This document shows positions 44,701-56,700 of a stretch of 64,000 nt of DNA, piece after piece. A model generated the notes under the pieces. The model worked only from the letters and a program-made list of their open reading frames with translations. It made no database searches and was not told where the DNA came from. Origin of the DNA: Siphonodentalium dalli (taxonomy: Eukaryota; Mollusca; Scaphopoda; Gadilida; Siphonodentaliidae); assembly GCA_032622095.1 (NCBI GenBank), contig CP136068.1:152547151-152611150 (forward strand), given 5' to 3'. The position numbers and the translations under genes are program-made. The first letter of the stretch is position 1, and each line of letters opens with the position of its first letter.

Positions 44701-47700
44701 TGAAACTTGGTAAGTGGGGGTACTTTCGTATGGGGAGTCTCATAAGCATATTCATTTGCCCGCGCGACGTGACCTTGACCTTGAAATTGGGTCAATTCAA
44801 GGTCATATCGCCAATTTTGATGGGATTTCGACGAAATTTGATACGTGGGGTTACTTTTGTCCACTGAGTGTTTTGGACGGGTCGAGTCGTGACCCCGACC
44901 TGACCTTGGCCTTCAAAATGATCAATTCAAGGTCAAATCGGGTAAAACCGGATGGATTTCGACGGGCACGTTTGTCGGGTACTTTTGTCCGGGCAGTGTT
45001 TTGGACCCCACTTGACCTTGACCTTCAAAATGGACAATTCAAGGTCAAAGCCCGGACGAAGTCGGGTCACCTTCTAGTTTTATATAAAATTATCTGGGGT
45101 TCGAAAATTAAGTGGGATCTTAAGCTAAACATTCAGCTGCATGGGCATTCCTATACTTAACAGCTATCACAAAGAAAGATAATATCATGGGCATTCCTAT
45201 ACTTAACAGCTAGCACAAAGAAAGATAATATCATGGGCATTCCTATACTTAACAGCTAGCACAAAGAAAGATAATATCCCAGCAATCCTATACTTAACAG
45301 CGAGCACAAAGAAAGATAATATCCCAGCAACTTAACAGCTAGCACAAAGAAAGATAATATCCCAGCAACTTTACAATATCTACATACTATATCTACATTC
45401 CTATACTTAACAGCTAGCACAAAGAAAGATAATATCCCAGCAACTTTACAATATCTACATACTATATCTACATTCCTATACTTAACAGCCAGCACAAAGA
45501 AAGATAATATCCCAGCAACTTTACAATATCTACATACTATATCTACATTCCTATACTTAACAGCTAGCACAAAGAAAGATAATATCCCAGCAACTTTACA
45601 ATATCTACATTCGTGTACATGAATGCTTATAAGATTTCTAACTTTGAGCTGTACATGAATGCTTATAAGATTTCTAACTTTGAGCTGTATATGAATGCTT
45701 ATAAGATTTCTAACTTTGAGTTGTACATGAATGCTTATAAGATTTCTAACTTTGAGCTGTACATGAATGCTTATAAGATTTCTAACTTTGAGCTGTACAT
45801 GAATGCTTATAAGATTTCTAACTTTGAGTTGTACATGAATGCTTATAAGATTTCTAACTTTGAGTTGTACATGAATGCTTATAAGATTTCTAACTTTGAG
45901 TTGTACGTGAATGCTTATAAGATTTCTAACTTTGAGCGCTGTACATATATGCTTATAAGATTTCTAACTTTGAGCTGTACATGAATGCTTATAAGATTAC
46001 TAACTTTGAGCTGTACATGTATGCTTATAAGATTTCTAACTTTGAGAATGTATTAATGTCTAGATTTCAAAGTTTGTGTCAGCTCTGGCTGTGCATGGTT
46101 GAAACACCAAGTGACACCCAACACCCATGTTAAAAAAGTCACGAAGTGACACACAGACACATCACACCATGCTAAAAAATCGGAATAGAACAGTATCAGT
46201 ATCACTGAGTTTTGCCACGTCTTTGGTGCAGATACACGAATCAGGACTAACTTTGGCTTATATGATAAGTGCCATCCCTGTATGGTTAGAGATACAAGAG
46301 TTCACACATTTGCACCTTACTACATAATAATCTATTTGTTTGCATTGCATGCCTAGTGCGTGGTGTCAATGACCCAAAACCTGTATACGAAACAAACAAG
46401 TATTTGAGACGAAGGTGTGATCACGGATATCGAAACAGACCAGGTTCGTCGAACTTCAAGGGTACATTGTGACCTATTTGATAATTTTTATAGTATTTTT
46501 GTCAAGGAATTCTATTCTCACGTAAGCGTGGTGTACGCTCAATTAGCGTGCCCAAGAAGTGAGAAGTGAATGCAACGCATTTTAGTTGTAATTAGCCCCC
46601 GATGATAGTAGATTCACCAGATAACACGAAAAGAATCGTATAACAATCCGCAGCCGGTACACATCAGTTATCTCAGAAGATATGACCTTGAACTTTGTAG
46701 GAATTTTCGCGATCATTGACTTACCGACAAAAGCCCCATTCATTCTCAGATTTTACTTTTTAGGTGGAATTTCAACCTTAATTGAGTTTGTTTATTCTTC
46801 CATGTGTTGAGATAACAGAAAGAGAGTAAAAAAAATCTCAAAACATATTTTCAAACATTTGATTGGGAGATAGTTTCGGTATTCGACATATCTGCTCTAT
46901 CGGTTCACGAACTGACATATACTTACACATCAAAATGCCGGAACTATATATATCCCAAATAAAAGTTTGAATTATATCTATTATGTAATCAAGCGAGATA
47001 CGTGCACGTTTGAACATAATTCTTGCCCGGATATTTGTTTTATGCTTATATAAATATGCGCATTGTGCATAACTAACAAGCGAGGGGGCTGCACAATAAA
47101 GAAAATTAACACTAATCTCCCGCATCACAAATATAAAAACGAAGAACACACATGATTGTGTAAAACGGTAAAATCCGTGCACAAACTATTTTTATAGATT
47201 CTGGAATATCAATTGTAACTTTTCAGCTGTGATGTTTTTGTAACAACGTGTGGAAAGGGTATCAATAAAATATGATAACTGGCCAGGAAACTTGGCAAAC
47301 GTGCATATCTAACACAAGCTCCAATGTATACTTTTATAGCTGAGTGGGGAAAATCCAGTTAGTTGTAGACAGGTTTAACGACAAGTTTCTGTCAATATGC
47401 GCTTCTGTCAATGGGGCATAATATTTTACTTCAAGAAATGGAACATAAATGTGGCTATTTTTATAACATTATAACCTGTTCATCTATGATGGTTTCATGT
47501 GTCATGGCACCTATATATATATATTTATAGAAATGTGTTGTTGTTGTTTTTGTTGTTGATGGAAGCGATGACACGAAGATATGGCATCTTTAAAATGACA
47601 CCAAATTGTCGTAATTTATCCCTTCCATGACGAGAGCCACGCTGGTGCAGCATTATAAAGATAATATGCCAATGCGTTATCTTATACATATGTATATATA

Positions 47701-50700
47701 TGCGAGTCCCACATATAGGGAGTCTCGCATATACACGATAATTAATGCACTGGCTTACAAGATCAATGCAAACATTGTTAGGCCAATGTATTCTCTTATA
47801 TATGCGATGCTCCAATAGGGGAGACTCGCATATATAAGAGAATACATTGACACATGATTTTCGCAAAAATTCAGGAAGCTCCAATCATGGAAGTGTTATC
47901 TTTGGCCTAAAAATGTAACATTATATTTGAAGAAATAGGGCACTGAGGTAAGGATTGTTTTTGCTTACCATTTGTTTAATAAGTATATTGCTTATAAATT
48001 GTCTCATTTTGTTTCAGAGAAATTATAATTACCAGTGTCTCAATCCCATAGGTAACATGGAAGCTTAGATTTTTGTTGAAATTTGTTTTATTTACAAATT
48101 ACAAAAGAACATCAAATTGGATAAACAAAAATTAGGATCGGCGTGATTTTTTGGTAGACAGGGATACCACAAATACAGTCTATATTTTTTATTTTAAACA
48201 CGACACTCTGAAAATAATGGCAATACATTACTTTTGAAAGTAATGGCAATGCATTACTTTCATTTTAAAAGTAATTGTTATGAAGAAAATTGCAAGTAAT
48301 GGTAATGGTTATGTATTATGTTTGAAAGTAATGGTAATGTATTATGTTTGAAAGTAATGGTAATGTATTATGTTTGAAAGTAATGGTAATACATTACATT
48401 TCATTTTAAACGTAATGGTAATGGTAATTGTTATGAAGAAAAATGACAAGTAACGGAATGGTAATGCATTACATTTGAAAGTAATGATATAATGTAACGT
48501 AATTGACCCATCACGGCTCTATACTGATTCACTTTCCACAGTGTTCCAAGATGTACATGTGATGATATTCATTGGATTCGGGTTCTTGATGACCTTCCTG
48601 AAGCGATATGGCTATAGCAGCGTGGGACTCAACATGTTGATAGCCGCATTGGTTCTCCAGTGGGCGACACTAGTACTAGGCTACGTCCATGGTGGAACGT
48701 CTATTAAAATCGACATGAAAACGTACGTACAATATTCTATGTACAACTCTTATTCTGCGAAAACATTGTGTTGTCTGATTGCACGGTGAACTTGAGAATC
48801 ATTCTGTGTGCCCCAATTTGTAACTGAACTTACTAATTAACCTACATCGACTAGCAGAACTAATAAAATCGTTGTCTGCGTGAAGATGCCAGTTTGGCCG
48901 CCATCTTTTGGAAGCTCGCAGTTTTATCTTTGCAAGATCATAGAGGCATTCACGCTTTATACATGACGACCCAACCATAGATAACCACTTTTACCAATGT
49001 CCCATATTCAGTGCATCGTGACTGCCAAAGAACAGTCGATCTTCGTTGCAGCCCTTGCCTCGGATTAAAAATATCTACAACGTTCCATAATAAATCGACT
49101 TGGCAACGTATGCACAGTCTTCTATACCAACGATTCATATTGTGAAATGGGTTTTTTTTTTTAATGATAAGGTGACCTTAAGTTTGCTTCTGTATTGTGA
49201 GTATGTGCTCCAAAATCCAAATTGTGATTAAAATGAACGGATACTAATTGACCTACACCGGCCAGCGGAGCTAAACAATTATCCCCGCGCAGCCACCAGT
49301 TTGACTGCCATCCTTTGGAGGTTGCCAGTGTTTTGTATTTTCCACAATAATCACACACGCATGCGCGATATAAGTGTCGACCCAACCTCTTTAATCAACG
49401 TCCCCAATTCAGTTCATCATAAAAAATGAAGAACAGTAGCGTTTTACTACAGCTCTTCAATCAGAACAAGAAAACCATAGTCAGAAATGGTAACGCCACC
49501 AAGATCATATTATTAGCCATAAATATAAATCATAATATAAAATATATTGGTTACATGAATGGACCGCCTCCGAATTCCGTTAAGACAAGTAATTCTTCAA
49601 ATTATTACAATGAACTACGGCTTATAAATTACTGCAGGTTTCTCATTCGCCACACCAGAATGCTTCTAAATGCGGATCAAAGCTAAGAGTGCATGACACA
49701 GCCATTGTTCATAGACATTTTACAGATAGCGAGAATGATGCATGCTGGGAACGAAAGTATCCACAGCAAAGCCATGTGCTTACGGCCGCATGCGTTTATT
49801 ATAGGGGATTTATGGTGGGCCTATAAAACTAATTTATATAACTTTGTTATCTGGCATAGTTTATGCGTGAAATTTTAAACATATATATGGACATATACCC
49901 CTTCCAGAATGTTGAAAAACATTTTCAGTTTCTCATCGTATTTTTATAGACGAAATAGTTCGAAATTTCAGAAAATTGCGCTAACTGCTCAATGTTTTAA
50001 TGTGTTACAAAACGTCTGATAAAAATAGTTCTATCGGGAATATTCACACCATTTTTTTTCAGAGAACATAGAGTAAACATAGTCCTATCGGGTTATCGTA
50101 AAGGAGATTAATTAAAACCCTCAGACTGCCGAAACTGACGACCTTAAATTCGCTTTTTCGTGTCCCACGGAAATGAAACTTGTCTGTCCATTGATCACGT
50201 TATTTATTTGACATAGTATTTTTTTTCTGTTGTATTTGAACACTTGTTGCACGTGCAGGCTGCACGATCATAATAACTTCAACCGATAAGCGCCGACTGA
50301 TACCCGCGCAACAGTTTGTCTCAAATAAATTGTTATCAAAACGCAGGTTTATGGCCGCGGACATACGCCGATTAAGTGTAATGTAATTTATCCATGAACT
50401 TGACTGAAAAATTGTGATTCTATCACCATTAGGCACGAAAATGGGACCTCTAAACAGGCAAGTTTTATTTTCGGGGGACATGAACAAGCGAATTTATTGT
50501 CGGCAGTTTCGGCAGTCTGAGGGTTAATTAATCCCGAATTAAACGGAACTACTTTACGATAGTCCGATAGGACTATGTTTACTCTATGCATGTTCTCTGA
50601 ACAAATAGTGTGAATATTCCAGATAGAACTCTTTTTTTCAGACGTTGTGTAACACCTTAAAACATTGGGCAGTTATAGCGCAAACCGAAATGTGTTGTCT

Positions 50701-53700
50701 TGCAAGATATCCCACCGCTTTAGCTAAATTTACCTTCCTACAATATCCAGAGAGGATCATATATTATATACCCACGGTTTTAATTATAGAATATAAAATA
50801 TATTGGTTTCGCGAATGACCAACTCAGAATTCCGTTAAAATAACAATAACAACCAGCACATATAACGAACCGTTTTACTGGACTTGGCCTACTGGTCGCG
50901 TAGTTCCGACTTTTAAATAAACGGAATTTCCAACTCTATAAATAAAAGCCCCACAAGAATTCATTCGCCCTGTCCACCATCAAACTCTCTGCAGCTAGAT
51001 ACACCACAGGTGGCGTAATAAAAATCTGGCCTTATCACCACATGGTTCCATCATACGCAATAAGCTCAGTCGTCACAGTTGTGCACCAGCAGCGCTGCTC
51101 TCAGTCTTAGTAAACTTAGCGTACATTTGCTCCCACAGTCGCGCGCGGTACCAGCGCGTCTAACAATTGTACTTCGAAATTTATTTACGACTGCGCTGCG
51201 TGACCCATGCATTATATGTGGATGATATGAGTTATATGACACTGTATACATGTTATTACATATATCACTCATTGTCGTGTGACGATGTCCATGACCAGGG
51301 TAGTGAAGTGCAATGTTTCAAAGCCCCCTTTCACACTAACATTTAACAGTACTACAGTAATACCCTAATTATTCGACTCCTTAACCACATCAGAATTATG
51401 GGTAACTTTGAGAGCTTTCCGGTGAATGGCAACAAGCCATATTTCCGACTAAATCCTGAAAAGTTACCCATAATTCTGCTGTGGTTAAGGAGTCGATTAT
51501 TTAGGGTTTTACTGTACATAACAATGCCAGGGACAAACTCTTCGTTAAAATTCCAAAGCTTATAAATATCCTTAAAGGTACTCAATCCGATCAGAGGGTC
51601 CTATATTACTATTTCTTTGGCTTTGGGGGTAAAAAAATATTTGATTCGAGTCGAGATCGAACCCACCCATCAAAGCTCAGAGTGATTAGATATCGTTTCT
51701 GAAATCTATTAATTTTCGGATATGAAGCCCACTAGTTGGCAGAACACGTGATCAAAACGGACAAATTGCGGGTGTAAGATGGATAACTCTAAAACCAAGT
51801 GCTTACTATTAACAGTAATAACCACTTGATTTTAGAGTTCTCCATCTTACACCCACAATTTGTCCGTTTTGATCACGTGTTCTGCCAACTTGTGGGCTAG
51901 ATATCCGAAAAATAATAGATTTCAAAAATCGATATCTAATCACTCTGAGCTTTGATGGGTGGGTTGGTTCCTCGACTCGAATCAAATATTTGTTTTACCC
52001 CCAAATCCAAAGAAATAGTAATATAGGACCCTCTGATCGGATTGAGTACCTTTAACAATATCGTGCTCTTCCGGCATACTTGTGTGATATCCTTGTTCCG
52101 TATTTATGTCCCACGCCAATCACTTCGCTTAGATAACAAACTTCTTTTGACACCATCATTCTGGTGCTAATTTGATCACGGTTGGCTATCGTTCTTTAAC
52201 AGACAAATGTCCAGAATCCCCTGTCGTTGAATATAAAACAGTCGCCAACTTTTGACGACTTCAAGAAGTCATTAAATCTTACATGTTCCTGCGGTGTTTC
52301 AGAAAATTACTTTGATATTGTGAAAATTACATGCTTTTTGTATATTTATGTTTTATTTTTATGTTTATATGCATATATGCTATGTCAAGCGCTTAGGGCC
52401 CGCTTATTGGGGATACGCCCTATACAAATGTTGCTAATATTATTATTATTACTATATTATTACTATAATATGGCATATGCAGCACATTGGTACATTACTG
52501 GTATTATCTCGGTATACATTACCAGTCCGTGATGCCCAACTTGGTTGCTACATGTATATCATATAACTTCGAAAACTATACATATAAGATTACAAGAATG
52601 GCTGCGGACACACGTACCACAGTAGCGATGGCATAGTAGGTGTGACAATTTATTATGGTGGAGTTTGGTGACAATTGGTTGTCATAATTAATATGCCATA
52701 GCAAGCCATGTCGCCCTCTGAAAATTCGCACAATGAGTCTACCAAGCTCTACCAGCGACGGTCGATCTCTCAAGGATGTATATACCTGAATGTCTTGTCG
52801 ATGTTGATCTTTGCTCAACACGCAGTGTTATATTTTGCATGCTAACACACAAGTCCACGTGATAACTTAACGAATAACCCATCTCAACAGCCAGGATTGC
52901 TCTTACTAATGAAATTAATATAAGTAGATAAACATGCATGCATTGAGATCATATAAAAAAAACGTACCACAATAATGATATATATGTGAGTCAATGCGGA
53001 ATTGCCACCAGGCCACGGTCAAACACAATTCTGGACGATCTATCGTGCAATTATAAATATCGTCGTGAATACAATTTAGCAAAACGTAATGAGTAGAGAT
53101 CAACCTTGGTGAAAAGCAATGGTTAATTGGTCCAGTCGACTCATTGTGCGGAAAATCAGCGGGCGACATGGATAGCTATGGCACAGAATTATGACGGACC
53201 AATTGTCACCAAACTCCACCATAATTAATTGTCACACCTACTATGCCATTGCTACTGTGGTACATGTGTCCACAGCCAATGTTCCCTCTACGCTTATTAA
53301 TGTTATTTACATCCGACAAATAATTGATCATAAATGGGTTAAATTATAGGTAAAAATATCCTGAAGTTTCAATTCTTTACATTTGAAACTGTGGGGTGAG
53401 TTGAGTACACAATGAAGGTACCCAAAATATAAAAAACAAGACAGTCAATGACTGTGGGGTCGCTCACCAGACTGCAAAGACTGAAAAGACTGGGACTCTG
53501 GAGACCAAAACAGTCAGCACTTTTCATAATCACTTTAAAAGAAGTAGATTTAAACAGGATATGTGGCTAGAGAGACTTCAAGTATGTAGCTTGGTGAAAA
53601 TCCACCTTGAAATTGCCAACTGTACACTACTGATCACCCCCCTCCTCCAGCTCAACAAGTCCCCTCCCGACCGGGCTCCAGACTCCCAAGTCTTAGGTTG

Positions 53701-56700
53701 GAATTTCACAACCGACACCTCAAACTTTCTCAATTGTTGGAAATTTCCAATCTCACAAGCGCCTTTTTCTAAAACCGTTTAAACATGTTTGAAGCCCAAT
53801 TATCCATGGACCCAAAACACAATACATGTATGTCAGACCAATCAGTCAGGTGGTTCCAAGGTAGATGTTTTAATGAATTTGGTATTTCGATGATTTTATT
53901 GGACACAAATGTGTTAACTCCCCATAGCCTGCCATTTCTTGACAGGTTGACCTCATTTTAACAAATCTGAATCTCAGTCACTAAAGGATCCTCCTGATAC
54001 ATCCATACTATATGTATTAAAGCTAAATAGTCCAAACTCTCTTGAGAAGACATTTTAAGAATTACTATAGAGACATATAGTTATATCCCTGGTCCCACGG
54101 TGGGACCAGGGACATAACTATATGTCTCTATAGTAATTCTCCCACCCTATTTAACCTGGTGACCCCATCTGAATAAATTTGAATCCCAGACACCAAAGAA
54201 CCCTTCATACATATCATAAATATCAGTAAAATAGACCTGATGGTCCTTGTGAAGGAAGCATATTAAGAGGGAAACTGTCCTTCGCTTGGCCCCTATTTGA
54301 CCAGGTGACCCATTAAAAAAAATCTGCATTGCAGTCAAGGAAGAACATTCCATTCTATATAAGCCAACTAGTTCTTGCAAACATATTTTAAGAATTACTA
54401 TGTAGTGAAATAGTTAAGTCTCTTGCTCTGGCCTTATTTGACTTTGTGATCCCATTTTCACAAAGGATAAGAATTAACTTCCCCAGTTGAAGTTGGTGAT
54501 ATTTACCCATTGGGCACCTCATTTATGAATTTTATCTTCTGCAAATTAGGGGATATAGAAACTTCCTAGAAGGGAAATTTAACTAACAACAATGTAAATT
54601 TGATACTATAGATACTTCCCAGAAGATGAGGTCTAAGCAGAATGAGGTCTCCAGAGGGTGAATTTGGTGATGCTAGCCTGCTGTGCGGGATAGCATCACA
54701 AAAAGCGTGTCTGTTTCTACATTGTGCATGCCTGGCCTCAAGCAACACAATGTATTATACAACCAAGCCTTGAAATAGTGTGATAGTGTGTCTGTCATTT
54801 GCAGAATGAGGTCCCCAGAGGGTGAATTTAGTGACGCTAAATTCACCCTCTGGGGACCTCATTCTGATAAGGCCCTCAACTGCTATGGAAGATCTAGAAT
54901 AAAATTGAATTTCCCCAGTTGAAGTTGGTGATGTTCACCCATTGGGCCCCTCAATTATGAATTTTATCTTCTGCAAATTAGGGGATATAGAAACTTCCTA
55001 GAAGGGAAATTTAACTAACAACAATGTAAATTTGATACTATAGATACTTCCCAGAAGATGAGGCCTAAGCAGAATGAGGTCTCCAGATGGTGAATTTGGT
55101 GATGCTAGCCCGCTGTGTGGGATAGCATCACTAAAAGCATGTCTGTTCCTACATTGTGCATGTCTGGCCTCAAGCAACACAATGTATTATACAATCAAGC
55201 CTTGAAATAGTCTGTCTGTTATTTGCAGAATGAGGTCCCCAGAGGGTGAATTTAGTGACGCTATCCTGCACAGCGGGCTAGTATCACTAAATTCACCCTC
55301 TGTGGACCTCATTCTGATAAGGCCCTCAACTGCTATGGAAGACCTAGAATAAGATTGAAGTTCCCCAGTTGAAGTTGGTGATGTTCACCCATTGGGCACC
55401 TCAATCATGAATTTTATCTTCTGAAAATTAGGGGATATATAAACTTCCTAGAAGGGAAATTTAACTAACAGCAATGTAAATTTGATACTATAGACACTTC
55501 ACAGAAGATGAGGCCTAAGCAGAATGAGATCTTGAGACTCTAGATACTTCCCAGAAGATGAGGCCTAAGCAGAATAAGGTTCTCAGAGGGTGTATTTGGT
55601 TATGCTAGCCTGCTGTGTGGAGCCACCCCCTAAATTCACCCTCTGTGAACCTCATTCTACAAATGCCAGACACTCTTAATTCAAACTTGGAGAAAATGAA
55701 ATTAATCTGATTTTAATGACCACTGAGTGATAATGTAAACAACAAGGGTGCTTCATTGATAACACCATTAATCTCAGTTAAATTACAAATGACATGAATT
55801 ACACTCTCTGGGGATGGAAAGCACTATGGCACAGTAGATGTTATCTACCCATCTGCCAGTTGTATAAACAGTGTCCATCATAGCACATGGGTGGCTTGCT
55901 GTAGTAGAGAATACAAGGATTTAAAGTCATTTACTGAACATTTCTGTACATCTGTCTGTTCCTGATTTCTCCCAAACCCCTGATTTCAACCAAATATAGT
56001 GGAGTGACTAGAGGTACCTCCCCTCCCCTCCCAAAGATGTAATGTCATAGGTTCTTCAAAATTTTAATGAGTTTTTTTTATTTTATTTAAAAATAAAATA
56101 TTTTATTTAATAAAAAAAAAATTATTTATTAAAAATAAAAAATATATATATATATATATTTATTTTTTTTGGTTAAATTGAGCAATAAGTTAAATTGAAA
56201 AAAAAATTAAAAAATTCAGATTTATGTCCATAGCCCCACCCACATTTGACCCAGTGACCTCATTTGAACAAATCTGAACCACAGTCACCCAAGGTACCCT
56301 CATACCAAATATGAACCCATTCGGCCTGACAACTTCAGAAAAGAAGTCGTTTTAAGAATTACTATGTGGAAAAATAGTTATGGTCCTGACATCAAAACTA
56401 TTTGACTTGGTGACCTCATTTGAACAAATCTGAATGAGAGTCACTTAAGGAACATCCACACCAAATATGAACCAATTCGGTATGATGGTTTCAGAGGAGA
56501 AGATGTTTTTACAAAAGTTGACGGACAGACGGACGGACGGACGGACGGACGACGGACGAGGAGTGATGACTATAGCTCCACCGGAGACTTTGTCTCAGGT
56601 GAGCTAAAAACGGGTTCTAAGTCTAAGTCAAGAAAGGGGAATAAGTCGGGGAACAATTATTGTTTTCCGTCGTCCATTTTTCACATTAGCAATACATGGG

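Larger units (their letters stand above)
43346..45120 (+). mobile_element. TTAA MITE family C, split by two later insertions
   Basis: The left part (CATTTAATTTTCGAGTCACC and GACTTGATATACGGTTTTAA) and right part (GTTCGAAAATTAAGTGGGAT) match the intact relative at 58805-59263. A family B MITE (43597-44187) and a Helitron-like element (44353-45077) interrupt it. Removing them restores the order seen in the relative. Confidence 0.8.
53900..56610 (-). mobile_element. HINE-like element with ~140-bp core, interrupted
   Basis: ~140-bp units (landmarks TTTGACTTGGTGACCTCATT, AACAAATCTGAA, CAGTCAC..AAGGA, TTAAGAATTACTATG) occur near 53945, 54155, 54290, 54430, 56255 and 56400. The end at 56560-56606 has CTATAGCTCCACCGGAGACT and CAGGTGAGCTAA after a GACG tract. 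This style resembles the 0.8-4.7 kb elements. A 432-bp tandem array (54473-55680) lies in the middle. The other end was not fixed. Confidence 0.45.

Noticed and set aside
45613-45984. 123-codon frame repeating [12 protein letters not shown]
   Set aside because: It exists only because the minisatellite period is 36 bp; no coding evidence.
45126-46046. Regular repeats that could suggest a CRISPR array
   Set aside because: Units are directly adjacent with no unique spacers, and the DNA is eukaryotic.
46838-47182. 114-codon minus-strand frame
   Set aside because: No domain, no neighbouring exons found; not enough support.
49430-49600. Retrocopy of PTPMT1
   Set aside because: Only intron-derived repeat sequence is shared; the exon 2 sequence is absent.
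56517-56610. Regulatory or origin-like GACG tract
   Set aside because: The same tract and flanking CAGGTGAGCTAA belong to a dispersed repeat end.
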